Source of the DNA: Gammaproteobacteria bacterium
GTDB taxonomy: Bacteria > Pseudomonadota > Gammaproteobacteria > Arenicellales > UBA868
Length of the DNA stretch: 63,887 nucleotides
Assembly: GCA_014239255.1 (NCBI GenBank)
Contig: JAAZZE010000005.1
Span: 1-63,887 of the forward strand
Direction of reading: 5' to 3'
Shown: positions 19,609-29,052 of the stretch, piece by piece
Numbering within the stretch: the stretch's first letter is position 1
Layout of the letters: each line of letters opens with the position of its first letter
The notes under the pieces: generated by a model
The model's database searches: none
Told to the model about the DNA's origin: nothing
What the model saw: the letters and a program-made list of their open reading frames with translations, nothing else
Position numbers and translations under genes: made by a program

Positions 19609-20175
19609 GTGACTCGGCGACTGACGGTAGCCGCGTTCGTAGTCGCGGGACTCATCGCCGCTACCGCCAGTGTGATAGCGTCGGCGACGGGACTGGGCGA
19701 TCTGTTTACGCCCGTGCCAAGTCAGCATGCATCTCCGCCCGAACTGCGACTTGCGGATCTTGATGGTCGCCCGCGTGCGCTGCCCGAATTTTTGGGAAGA
19801 GTTGTGGTAGTGAACTTCTGGGCGTCCTGGTGCACCCCATGTGTGAAGGAATTGCCGTCGATGCAGGTGGTCCGCAACCGCCTGGCGGCAGAACCTTTTG
19901 AGTTCATCGCGGTCAACGTGGGTGAGGACGCGGGACAGGTCGCGGCTTTTCTGCAGCGTTTTGATCCGCCGCTCGATTTCCCGGTACTGCTGGATGAAAA
20001 CATGGTCGTGACCAAGCAATGGAAAGTCCGAGCTTTGCCGACCAGTTATATCGTCGATCGGGCTGGCCGGGCACGTTATATCGCAACCGGCGCCAGGAAT
20101 TTTGACGCACCCGAGGTATTTAACGCGATCAGAGTTCTAATAGCAGAGAATTCCACGACCGAACAGGATGATTAA
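19609..20175 (+). CDS. TlpA-like thioredoxin-fold protein
   Basis: VVVVNFWASWCTPCVKELPSM, VRALPTSYIVDRAGRARY; GTG start. Confidence 0.85.
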   Translation: MTRRLTVAAFVVAGLIAATASVIASATGLGDLFTPVPSQHASPPELRLADLDGRPRALPEFLGRVVVVNFWASWCTPCVKELPSMQVVRNRLAAEPFEFIAVNVGEDAGQVAAFLQRFDPPLDFPVLLDENMVVTKQWKVRALPTSYIVDRAGRARYIATGARNFDAPEVFNAIRVLIAENSTTEQDD

Positions 20176-20259
20176 GACCACTGATCATCGCAGCAGGCCC
20201 GCATTTTTCCTGCCCGCAGGCGTATGGTGCACCGGACGCTTAGCGGCTTTCGTGCTGAT

Positions 20260-20790
20260 ATGAAAGCACTTCGTTATCTTATACCGCTTGCGGTTTTCCT
20301 CGTGATCAGTGGGTTTTTGGCAGTAGGCCTGACGCTCGATCCCCGTGAGGTGCCCTCGCCGTTGATCGGCAAACCGGCACCGGCCTTCGAGTTGCCACGT
20401 TTGCTGGCCATGGATGATTTGGTGGGTAGTGCAGATCTACGCGGTAAGGCCTGGCTGCTGAACGTATGGGCTTCCTGGTGCGTGGCTTGTCGTTCTGAGC
20501 ACCCTTTGCTAAATGAGCTGGCAGCGCAGGATCTGGTTACCCTGGTTGGCCTGAACTACAAGGATGCCCCAGAGGATGCCCGGGCCTGGCTTCGCCAGTT
20601 GGGCAATCCTTACCACATGATTGCGGTCGATGGGCAAGGCGCGGTGGGAATTGACTGGGGGGTTTATGGGGTGCCCGAGACCTTCGTTATCGACCCCGAG
20701 GGTGTAATCCGCTACAAGCATATTGGCCCGCTTGACCGCAAAGTGTTACAGGAGCTCATCGTGCCGCTGATCAGCGAATTGCGCAGTTGA
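20260..20790 (+). CDS. CcmG/DsbE-like thiol:disulfide oxidoreductase
   Basis: N-terminal TM anchor, LLNVWASWCVACRSEHPLL, WGVYGVPETFVIDPEGVIRYKHIGPL. Confidence 0.85.
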   Translation: MKALRYLIPLAVFLVISGFLAVGLTLDPREVPSPLIGKPAPAFELPRLLAMDDLVGSADLRGKAWLLNVWASWCVACRSEHPLLNELAAQDLVTLVGLNYKDAPEDARAWLRQLGNPYHMIAVDGQGAVGIDWGVYGVPETFVIDPEGVIRYKHIGPLDRKVLQELIVPLISELRS

Positions 20791-20864
20791 GCTTTTCTCG
20801 CAATGATAAACAATCTCCTATGCGATAATCCGCGGCCCTTTTCCCCAGGTATCCGAAACTTTCC

Positions 20865-21737
20865 ATGACGCAGTTGAAACTGGGCGTGCCCAAAGGGAGT
20901 CTTGAGCAGGCCACTATCTCGCTGTTTAAGCAGGCCGGTTGGAACATCCAGTCGGGATCTCGCAATTATTTTCCCAGCATCGATGACCCAGATATCTCCT
21001 GCGCGCTGGTGCGATCACAGGAGATGGCTGCCTACGTGGCCAAGGGTACCTTGGATCTGGGTCTGACAGGGCTGGACTGGATTCTCGAAACCGGCGCGAA
21101 GGTCGAGGAGGTCTGCGACCTTGTTTATTCCAAGAGCTCCGACCAGCCTTGCCGCTGGGTATTGGTAGTGGCGCAGGATTCACCAATCCAGTCGATCGAG
21201 GATCTACAGGGCAAGCGGATTGCTACTGAGCTCGTGAACTTCACCCGCTCTTATCTTGCCGAGCGGGGCATTGAGTGTGAGGTTGAGTTTTCCTGGGGTG
21301 CGACCGAAGCCAAGGCGGTCGAGGGACTGGTGGACGCAGTCGTGGAGATCACTGAGACCGGTAGCACTATCCGTGCACACGGGCTACGCATTGTTTGCGA
21401 CCTGTTGCATACGCATACCCGTCTGATTGCCCACCCGGATGCAATGGCTGATCCTTGGAAGCGACGCAAGATCGAGCATATTGCACTGCTGCTGCAGGCT
21501 TCGCTGGCGGCGCACCAGAAGGTGGCACTAAAAATGAATGCACCGCGCGAAAGGCTCGACGAAATCCTTCAGTTACTGCCCAGTTTGCATGCGCCTACGG
21601 TCAGCGCCCTTTCCGATGAGCAGTGGGTGGCGCTTGAGACGGTGGTGGATCGTGAAAGTGTGCGTTCGTTGATTCCGAGGCTACGCGAGCATGGAGCAGA
21701 GGGGATTCTAGAGTACGAACTGCGTAAGATTATCTGA
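20865..21737 (+). CDS. hisG: ATP phosphoribosyltransferase (long form)
   Basis: KLGVPKGSLEQATISLFKQAGW, DLGLTGLDWI, ATELVNFTRSYL, VEITETGSTIRAHGL; about 290 aa with regulatory-domain-length C-term. Confidence 0.93.
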   Translation: MTQLKLGVPKGSLEQATISLFKQAGWNIQSGSRNYFPSIDDPDISCALVRSQEMAAYVAKGTLDLGLTGLDWILETGAKVEEVCDLVYSKSSDQPCRWVLVVAQDSPIQSIEDLQGKRIATELVNFTRSYLAERGIECEVEFSWGATEAKAVEGLVDAVVEITETGSTIRAHGLRIVCDLLHTHTRLIAHPDAMADPWKRRKIEHIALLLQASLAAHQKVALKMNAPRERLDEILQLLPSLHAPTVSALSDEQWVALETVVDRESVRSLIPRLREHGAEGILEYELRKII

Positions 21738-21788
21738 GTTGGGGAATGATCTCCATCGGGGATCTCAAGTAACAACCGGGAGTAGAAG

Positions 21789-22403
21789 ATGTTTATCGAT
21801 TTTGGGGATATGACACCCCAACAGGTTTATTTCACGTTGACTCAGACAGTCATACCACGCCCCATTGCCTGGGTGCTGTCGGAAAATGCCAATGCCAGTT
21901 TCAACCTGGCGCCTTTTTCTTATTTCAATGCGATCTCAAGTAACCCTCCGCTGGTGATGATTTCGGCCGGCATGAAGCCCGAGGGTGGCGCCAAGGATAC
22001 CCGGGACAATATCCGTGATCGACACGACTTTGTGATCCACATCGTTAGTCTGGATCAGTTGGATGCCATGAATGCTTCATCAGCCAACTTTCCCCCGGGC
22101 GAGTCCGAAGTGGTAAACCTTGGGCTCGAGACGACGGAGTTAGAGGGGTCGCGGTTGCCACGCCTTGCCAACGCCCGGGTCGCATTCGCCTGCAGCCTTT
22201 ACGATATTCAATACATTGGCCCTGACCCCCAGTCGCTGATATTTGGCGAAGTTCACGGTGTTTTCGTTGATGATGCGGTCATAGGTGAAGATGCCAAAGG
22301 CCGAGTTAAGTTTCTTGCTGACAAAATCAATCCGATCGGTCGACTGGGAGGAAGTGAATACGTGAGTTTTGGTGAGCTGCTGAGTCGGCGCCGCCCTGAC
22401 TGA
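21789..22403 (+). CDS. Flavin reductase-like domain protein
   Basis: VIPRPIAWVLSENANASFNLAPFSYFNAISSNPPLVMIS. Confidence 0.88.
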   Translation: MFIDFGDMTPQQVYFTLTQTVIPRPIAWVLSENANASFNLAPFSYFNAISSNPPLVMISAGMKPEGGAKDTRDNIRDRHDFVIHIVSLDQLDAMNASSANFPPGESEVVNLGLETTELEGSRLPRLANARVAFACSLYDIQYIGPDPQSLIFGEVHGVFVDDAVIGEDAKGRVKFLADKINPIGRLGGSEYVSFGELLSRRRPD

Positions 22404-22412
22404 GCGTCTTGC

Positions 22413-23297
22413 TTAGCACACCTCCGCCAGCAGGCTGAGGATCAGTTGCTTGGATTGGGGTAGGTAACTGGCACCAAACAGGTTAAGGTGGTTGAGTACG
22501 TGATACAGATTGTAAAGGTTGCGGCGCGTGCCATAGCCGGCATCGAGTGGCCAGGTATCACTATAGGCGCTGTAGAACGCTGGTCCAAACCCTCCAAAAA
22601 GCTCGGTCATCGCCAGATCGGCTTCGCGGTCACCAAAATAAACGGCCGGATCGAACACCACCGGAGAACCGTCGGCCAGGACACCCCAATTACCGGCCCA
22701 AAGGTCTCCGTGCAGTAGTGACGGAGTGGGTCGATAGCCGTTGAAAAAAGCATCGCAAGATTCCAGCAGCCTTTCGCCGGATTTCGCTAGGACTTTGCCA
22801 CTGGCAGTTGACGCCGCGAGGTCCAGTTGCGGCCGTAGTCGGCAGTCGCGCCAGAATTTCACCCAGTCGGTTCGGCGCGGGTTTAACTGCGTATTGGGAC
22901 CGATGAAGTTGTCGTGATCCCAGCCGAAGGTTTCGTCGGTAGTGCGGTGCTGGCAGGCCAATTGAAGGCCCAGTTGCGCCGCACTTTGGTCAGTTGCGCG
23001 AGTGAAGCGCAGGCGCTCGAGCACTATATAAGAGCAGGTGTCAGCGAGACCGCTAACGATGACCCGTGGCACTGTGAGTGCCTTAACTTTTCGCAGCGCT
23101 TCAAGCCCCTCAACTTCAGCGGCAAGACGCCGAACTGCGTCAGCGGTTGCGCGCTTGATAAAGTATTCTTCGCGTCCATCGCTGATAATCTGAGTATCAC
23201 TAACCTTGTCGCCGCTGATAGGCGTTACCTGCTCACCGCTAAACTTTGTGCCAGTGGCCTTGCTGATCGCATTAAAGATGCAGTCCCAGTTCTTCAT
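22413..23297 (-). CDS. Fructosamine kinase family protein
   Basis: SLLHGDLWAGNWGVLADGSPVVFDPAVYFGDREADLAMTELFGGF. Confidence 0.92.
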   Translation of the reverse strand: MKNWDCIFNAISKATGTKFSGEQVTPISGDKVSDTQIISDGREEYFIKRATADAVRRLAAEVEGLEALRKVKALTVPRVIVSGLADTCSYIVLERLRFTRATDQSAAQLGLQLACQHRTTDETFGWDHDNFIGPNTQLNPRRTDWVKFWRDCRLRPQLDLAASTASGKVLAKSGERLLESCDAFFNGYRPTPSLLHGDLWAGNWGVLADGSPVVFDPAVYFGDREADLAMTELFGGFGPAFYSAYSDTWPLDAGYGTRRNLYNLYHVLNHLNLFGASYLPQSKQLILSLLAEVC

Positions 23298-23620
23298 GTG
23301 TGACCATTCCATGGTGGTTGTTTTACAACGGGACATGGGTTAAACATTTGTTGTGAGCGCTCAAGTCTGTTACCTAAATGTATGATCAATAAAGAGCATA
23401 AGTATTTTCTAATTTATCTAGTCAGGCACTTTTTGTGCACACCTGCCGAGTTGTTCGCAATATTGTGCACCGCGCTAAGAGGTATAGTGAAAAAGATCAG
23501 GTCAGTTATCCTAAATGACTGAAATACCGCTCAAATTTACCTGCCTAAAAAATAGGCAATTGAATAAATATCGGGTCCGTCGGTTAGGATTAGCTCGGTC
23601 TCGTGAACTTGTACACAAAG

Positions 23621-23629
23621 TTATCCACA
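23621..23629 (+). promoter_or_regulatory. Consensus DnaA box (TTATCCACA) in AT-rich interval upstream of priA
   Basis: Exact match TTATCCACA; flanked by near-matches at 23433, 23463 and 23609. Confidence 0.5.
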
Positions 23630-23744
23630 GAGTTTGTGGGCAACCTTGAATCTCCTTGTGCCCTCAAAGATTTATGAGCGATTACTTGTGTGTGACAAAA
23701 AGTCTACCGCCTAACTTGGGTGGGTTAGATCAGGCGGTGCAACG

Positions 23745-25946
23745 TTGACTGATGCACAAGTTGTGCAGGTGGCATTGCCTGTGCCGATGCGTCAGTTGTT
23801 TAATTATTCCTGCAAAGACAATCAGTCGCTGCTTGTGCCGGGTATGCGGGTTATGGTGCCGCTACAAAAGCGCACCGTAGTCGGAATTGTCTGCGGTATG
23901 TCGGCTCAAAGCGCGGTACCCATGAGACGTTTGCGCCACATCATCCGGGTACTTGATGATGAGCCCTCGCTGACACCGCAGGTTTTTGCGCTGGCGAAAT
24001 GGGCTGCACGTTATTACCACCATCCTATCGGCGAGGTGATGCAAGCAGCCATCCCTTCTTTGTTGCGCCGAGATCGACCTGCCGAACCCAGGATCACTCC
24101 CCACTGGCGTATCTGTGATGCTGGCGAGCAGGCGTTATTGACATTGCCTGTGCGCTACCACGTGCAGCGTCACGTGCTCCAGGTGCTGGTAAGTGCGGGC
24201 ACAGCAGGTTTAGCAGGTGAAACATTGGTGGGTCTGGCACCCAGATCATCGTCGACTGTGGCGCTAATGGCAGGCCGTGGCTGGATTGAGCAGGTCACCG
24301 CTGCATCAGTATCACCGGCACCGTTGTCGGCGCCACCGCGCCTGAACTCAGCGCAGCGGGATGCCTGTCTAGCGATTGACCAGGCCAACGGCAATTACGT
24401 GCCATTTTTACTGGATGGGGTAACCGGTAGCGGTAAAACTGAGGTTTACCTGGATTGTGTGGCGAAGACAGTCTCCCGTGGCTTTCAGGCGATGGTGCTT
24501 GTGCCAGAGATATCGTTGACCCCCCAGTTGGTGGAACGCTTCCAGGCACGCCTGGGGAGGTCTTTAGCGGTGCTGCACTCGGGACTAAGCCCTGGGGAAC
24601 GTCATCGGGCCTGGTGGCGTTCCCGCGAGGGCAGTACCGCGGTCGTCCTGGGTACCCGCTCAGCCGTTTTTGCACCCCTGCCCAGGCCGGGGCTGATTAT
24701 CGTGGACGAGGAGCATGACCTTTCGTACAAGCAGCGCGATCGATTCCGTTACAGTGCGCGGGATGTGGCAGTAAAAAGGGCTCAGTTAAGCGGGGTTCCG
24801 GTGGTGCTGGGCTCGGCCACTCCATCTTTGGAAAGTGTTGCCAATGTTCGCAGTGACCGCTACCGGCGCCTGGCGCTACCGGTTCGGGCGGGTGTCGCGC
24901 AAATGCCCAAGGTACAAATCCTGGATCTGAACCGCCTGGCCGTCAACGAGGGCCTGACAGCACCGGTGGTTGGAGCCATCGGCAAACGCCTGGAGCGGGC
25001 AGAGCAAAGCCTGGTATTCGTTAACCGGCGTGGTTTTGCCCCATTGCTTGGGTGTTCCGAATGTGGATGGCAGGCGCAGTGTCATCGCTGTGATGCCAGG
25101 CTGACTTTACACCGGAGCAGTAATCGCCTGATTTGTCACCACTGCGGAGCTAATGCACTTCCACCACATTCCTGTCCACAATGTGCTGGCGAGTCGCTGT
25201 ATCTTGTAGGCGAGGGCACCCAGCGCGTCGAGGAAGCTCTGGTACGGATATTCCCAAGCGCTCGGGTGTTGCGCCTGGATAGTGATGCCACAGGGGGTTC
25301 CCAGGATCTGGCGCAGGCCCTGAGTGCGGTACGCCAAGGTCAGGTAGATATCCTGGTCGGTACGCAGATGCTGTCCAAGGGCCATGATTTTGCAGGAATC
25401 ACTTTGGTGTGTGTGTTGGCCATGGATCAGGGGCTTTACAGTATTGATTTTCGTGGGCCGGAACGGATGTTCCAACAGTTGGCACAGGTGGCAGGCCGGG
25501 CCGGGCGCGGTCAACGACCAGGCGAGGTATTGGTACAGACGGAACATCCGGAGAACCCCGCCTATGCGCGACTGGTTCAGCACGATTTTGCCGGCTTCGC
25601 AAATACCGCTCTGGCAGAGCGCAAGGCAGCTGCATACCCGCCTTTTGCCCGTTTTGTACTGCTGCGCGCGGAATCAGCACGCAGCGGCCCACCCCTGGAT
25701 TTTCTGCGCTCGGCGGTACGCGCGGGTAAAGCCCAGGCCGCCCGGGCCGGTATCCGGCTGATGGAGCCCGTGCCTTCGCCGATGGAGCGCCGCGCCGGGC
25801 GCTACCGCGCACAATTGCTGTTGGCGGCCTCCAATGAGGGGCAACTGCACCGCTTTTTGGATGATTGGCTGGCGAGGCTTGAAGGCTTGCGTGAAGCCGC
25901 CCGGGTGCGTTGGTCGGTAGATGTGGACCCGCAGGAGATGTACTGA
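23745..25946 (+). CDS. priA: Primosomal protein N' (replication restart helicase)
   Basis: LLDGVTGSGKTEVYL Walker A, IIVDEEHD, zinc cysteine pairs CSECGWQAQCHRC, GTQMLSKGHDF. Confidence 0.96.
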   Translation: MTDAQVVQVALPVPMRQLFNYSCKDNQSLLVPGMRVMVPLQKRTVVGIVCGMSAQSAVPMRRLRHIIRVLDDEPSLTPQVFALAKWAARYYHHPIGEVMQAAIPSLLRRDRPAEPRITPHWRICDAGEQALLTLPVRYHVQRHVLQVLVSAGTAGLAGETLVGLAPRSSSTVALMAGRGWIEQVTAASVSPAPLSAPPRLNSAQRDACLAIDQANGNYVPFLLDGVTGSGKTEVYLDCVAKTVSRGFQAMVLVPEISLTPQLVERFQARLGRSLAVLHSGLSPGERHRAWWRSREGSTAVVLGTRSAVFAPLPRPGLIIVDEEHDLSYKQRDRFRYSARDVAVKRAQLSGVPVVLGSATPSLESVANVRSDRYRRLALPVRAGVAQMPKVQILDLNRLAVNEGLTAPVVGAIGKRLERAEQSLVFVNRRGFAPLLGCSECGWQAQCHRCDARLTLHRSSNRLICHHCGANALPPHSCPQCAGESLYLVGEGTQRVEEALVRIFPSARVLRLDSDATGGSQDLAQALSAVRQGQVDILVGTQMLSKGHDFAGITLVCVLAMDQGLYSIDFRGPERMFQQLAQVAGRAGRGQRPGEVLVQTEHPENPAYARLVQHDFAGFANTALAERKAAAYPPFARFVLLRAESARSGPPLDFLRSAVRAGKAQAARAGIRLMEPVPSPMERRAGRYRAQLLLAASNEGQLHRFLDDWLARLEGLREAARVRWSVDVDPQEMY

Positions 25947-25991
25947 CGTACCGTGGCGCACCAAGAAATCCCTTGCATCTTAGGGCTTAAG

Positions 25992-26261
25992 CTATAAATG
26001 ATCCGGGGTTTCTGGTTTGGGGCTCGAGTGTGATTCCACTCCAGCAACCAGGTTCGTGTGATCCTGATGTTTGGCCAGGACAGCGTAGCAAGATCGGATT
26101 TCGATGAGGTACTCGTCGGCTATGAACAGCGAATGGCCGTTGGTATGGACGAGGCCAGAGCAGCGCTTGAGGCCCAGTAGCATGGACTTAACTCGGTACT
26201 GGCCCGGCCCGGTCGGTTTTGCCCCGACCTCGAGCCCAGCGTCCATGCTTTTCACCGCTGG
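25992..26261 (-). CDS. Hypothetical ORF downstream of zapE
   Basis: Coding-like composition, open frame in phase with zapE after its TGA; the opposite strand is also partly coding-like, so uncertain. Confidence 0.3.
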   Translation of the reverse strand, partial: PAVKSMDAGLEVGAKPTGPGQYRVKSMLLGLKRCSGLVHTNGHSLFIADEYLIEIRSCYAVLAKHQDHTNLVAGVESHSSPKPETPDHL

Positions 26262-26318
26262 TACGTAAATGCGCTGATCGCCGCCGGATTGGCGAGTGGC
26301 TGAGATCTGGACCTGGAC

Positions 26319-27440
26319 TCAGGGTCGGTGCGCGCTGGAAAGATAGTCGGTTGATTGGAATTCATGCAGCCGACTAGCGGTTCGGGCAAAGCCCCGCGCC
26401 ATTCGTTCACCACGGTACAGCGCGTCAGGGCTGGTGGCTGCTGAGACGATGACATTGACTCGCCGGTCGTAAAGCTCATCAATCAGTTCGACCAAGCGTC
26501 GCGCTGCGTCATCGTGCTCCGCGTCCAGGTAGGGGACATCACTGATCAGCAGGGTGTGGCAAGCCCGGGAAATCTCAACGTAATCGGCCTTTGAGCGCGG
26601 CCCGACGCACAGCGTCTCAAAAGTGAACCACATGACTCCGTCGCCGCCTGCCAGCAACTCAATCTTTCGATCGTTAATGGTAACAGCGGCAGGCGCAAGC
26701 GTACTCCCAGGACTGATCTGGTGGAACATCGTCTCCATCTGTGCCTGTGCCTGGGCGTTGTGGGGTGCATGGTACGTGGGTGCCGAGCTCAGCGTCTCAA
26801 GACGATAATCGCGCGCACCGCCAAGGTGGATTACGCGGGTATGCGTTTCTATTAGGTGGATCGCCGGCAAAAAGCGCTCGCGCTGCAACCCGCCTTGGTA
26901 AAGTGACGATGGCGGCGTATTCGAGGTGAATATCAGAGTCATCCCTTGCTCGACCAGGGCGTGCAATAGCCCGGAAAGAATCATGGCATCGCCGATATCG
27001 GAAACATAAAACTCATCGAACCCGAGCACCCGGGTTTTGCCTGCGATCTCGGTGCCGATCCGGCGCAAAGGGTCGCTCTGGTTGCGCAAGGCCCGCAGGC
27101 GCTCGTGAATCTCGAGCATAAAGCGGTGAAAGTGCACCCGCCGCGAGCGTGATTCATGCAGGCTGTCAAGCAGTGTATCCATCATCACCGTTTTACCTCG
27201 GCCGACCGAGCCCCAAAGATATATACCCTTTTCACCGAAAAACGGCCGGCGGCGCAGATGCCGTGTCCAGTCCGACAACTTTGTCGGCCAGGCGCGCTCG
27301 GATTTGTTGAAAGAGTGGTTGAGTTCCTCGGCCAGGCGGATAAACGCTGCCAGAGCCGGTTGTTGATCAAGGTCTGGTGTGGCCCGAGGTCGTGACAGGC
27401 GATCTGTAAACTCGGCGGCGAACGTGTCAGACAGGTCCAC
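26319..27440 (-). CDS. zapE: AFG1-like ATPase ZapE
   Basis: GIYLWGSVGRGKTVMMD Walker A, RRVHFHRFM, GFDEFYVSDIGDAMIL; GTG start at 27440 abuts the rraA stop. Confidence 0.92.
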   Translation of the reverse strand: MDLSDTFAAEFTDRLSRPRATPDLDQQPALAAFIRLAEELNHSFNKSERAWPTKLSDWTRHLRRRPFFGEKGIYLWGSVGRGKTVMMDTLLDSLHESRSRRVHFHRFMLEIHERLRALRNQSDPLRRIGTEIAGKTRVLGFDEFYVSDIGDAMILSGLLHALVEQGMTLIFTSNTPPSSLYQGGLQRERFLPAIHLIETHTRVIHLGGARDYRLETLSSAPTYHAPHNAQAQAQMETMFHQISPGSTLAPAAVTINDRKIELLAGGDGVMWFTFETLCVGPRSKADYVEISRACHTLLISDVPYLDAEHDDAARRLVELIDELYDRRVNVIVSAATSPDALYRGERMARGFARTASRLHEFQSTDYLSSAHRP

Positions 27441-27442
27441 GT

Positions 27443-27919
27443 TTAAGGTAGCGGAGTCGATGCAACGAGGATACCGTCGCTGTCGGCCCACAAATAGTGG
27501 CCCGGGGTAAAAGTGGTACCGGCCAAACGTACGGACAGTTGTGGTTGCCCCTCACCGCGTTTAGTGCTCTTAGCTGGACAGGCCCCGAGCGCCTTGATAC
27601 CAATCGGCAGGGTACACAGTTGTTGGCTATCGCGGATGCAGCCGTAGACGATCAACCCGTGCCAGCCGTTATCTTGCGCCAGTGCACCGATCTGGTCGCC
27701 GACCAGTGCGCAGCGCAACGACCCGCCGCCATCGACAACCAGTACCTTTCCTGCGCCCTCGCACTCAAGCGTTGAACGCACCAGGCTGTTGTCTTCGAAT
27801 ACTTTGACCGTGGCAATAATTCCTTCAAAGTGCTCCGCACCGCCAAAATCAGAAAAAATCGGCTCCACCACCTGCAGACGGTCGGCATGGGCATCATAAA
27901 GATCAGCAGTTCGTGTCAT
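27443..27919 (-). CDS. rraA: RraA family protein (regulator of RNase E activity-like / 4-hydroxy-4-methyl-2-oxoglutarate aldolase-like)
   Basis: MTRTADLYDAHADRLQVVEPIFSDFGG, VVDGGGSLRCALVGDQI, GLIVYGCIRDS. Confidence 0.93.
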   Translation of the reverse strand: MTRTADLYDAHADRLQVVEPIFSDFGGAEHFEGIIATVKVFEDNSLVRSTLECEGAGKVLVVDGGGSLRCALVGDQIGALAQDNGWHGLIVYGCIRDSQQLCTLPIGIKALGACPAKSTKRGEGQPQLSVRLAGTTFTPGHYLWADSDGILVASTPLP

Positions 27920-28613
27920 GTGGCGCCTGCCAGGGTAGCGGTTTCCCGGAGTGTGGAAAAAAGTTGAGTTCCTCGAAGGCATGCATGCCGGAGAATTCCT
28001 CGGGGTCCACGGGTTGGCCGGTCGAGTCGGGATGTATCACGGCAAGGAGGTGGCCAATGCCGTAGGTTCCGGCCGCGCGCAGCACCGCAAGATTGTCATC
28101 AATGAAAAGAGTGCGATCTCCCGCGAACGGCTCAATAGCTTGCAGATTGGTCCAGAAAGTCGCGCACTCCTTTGGATAACCTAGCGTATGGGAACTCACA
28201 ATACGATCAAACATCGGCTCCAGGCCGGTCTGGTTCATCTTCAAGTCGATGCTGGCGGGGTGAGCATTGGTGACCAGTACCACTCGTCGAGTATCGGCAT
28301 GCAGCGCTGTGAGAAAATCACGAGCGCCAGGACGGATCTGGATAAGGTGGCGTAGCTCGGCTTTAAGGCCGGCAATGTCCAGACCCAGTTCATCGGTCCA
28401 AAAGTCTACGCAGTACCACTCGAGCGTCCCGCGCAAGGCGCACATCCGGGAAAAGAGTGTGCTGCGTGCGCCATCCAAAGCGATTCGGTGCTTGTTTGCG
28501 TATCGACGTGGGATGAAGTCGGTCCAGAAGTAGTTATCAAAATGCAGATCCAGCAAGGTGCCGTCGAGGTCCAGGAATACCGAATCAATCTGCGTCCAGT
28601 CAATCAAGGCCAT
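27903..28613 (-). CDS. HAD hydrolase, YrfG (GMP/IMP nucleotidase)-like
   Basis: SVFLDLDGTLLDLHFDNYFW, VVLVTNAHPASIDLKM, DRTLFIDDNLAVLRAA; 17-bp overlap with rraA. Confidence 0.88.
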   Translation of the reverse strand: MALIDWTQIDSVFLDLDGTLLDLHFDNYFWTDFIPRRYANKHRIALDGARSTLFSRMCALRGTLEWYCVDFWTDELGLDIAGLKAELRHLIQIRPGARDFLTALHADTRRVVLVTNAHPASIDLKMNQTGLEPMFDRIVSSHTLGYPKECATFWTNLQAIEPFAGDRTLFIDDNLAVLRAAGTYGIGHLLAVIHPDSTGQPVDPEEFSGMHAFEELNFFPHSGKPLPWQAPHDTNC

Positions 28614-28824
28614 AGTATGGGTAACGCCTGTTATGAAGGTAAGGAACGACAAAGCGTCCAGGATAATTAGACTGTACCGGCTATTTTAGCGCCGACGGCG
28701 GACTGTCGGATTTACCCTCCATTGCTGTGGCCTATGCCACAGGTACTGCATTGTTTCGAAGGATAGTCTGGGTTAATCTGCACCCCATCAGTATCCCGCC
28801 AGGCAAGCTCGCACCCGCCCACTC

Positions 28825-29052
28825 ATGAGCGTGTTACCCCAAATCCTCAAGACCACCATAGTGGCGCGTAGCCGTCTTTTTAATATCGAAAGTGTGGACC
28901 TGCGTTTTGCTAATGGCAATGAGCCCGAAGCCCTTGAAATGGCGCAATGGTCATTAGCGGATCTTTGTAGATTGCGGGCACGGGAGGAGTTCTCCGATGC
29001 TCGCAGTTTGCTTGCCACCTATCTTATGGCTGAGAAGGCCGGGCAAAGATAG
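28825..29052 (+). pseudogene. nudE: Internally deleted NudE (ADP-compounds hydrolase) remnant: N- and C-terminal ends joined in frame, Nudix core absent
   Basis: Translation IVARSRLFNIESVDLRFANG + NEPEALEMAQWSLADLCRLRAREEFSDARSLLATYL matches the two ends of NudE; no Nudix box GX5EX7REUXEEXGU; sits between yrfG-like and cysQ. Confidence 0.75.

Noticed and set aside
19414-20019. 201-aa minus-strand ORF
   Set aside because: Antisense to dsbC and the tlpA-like gene.
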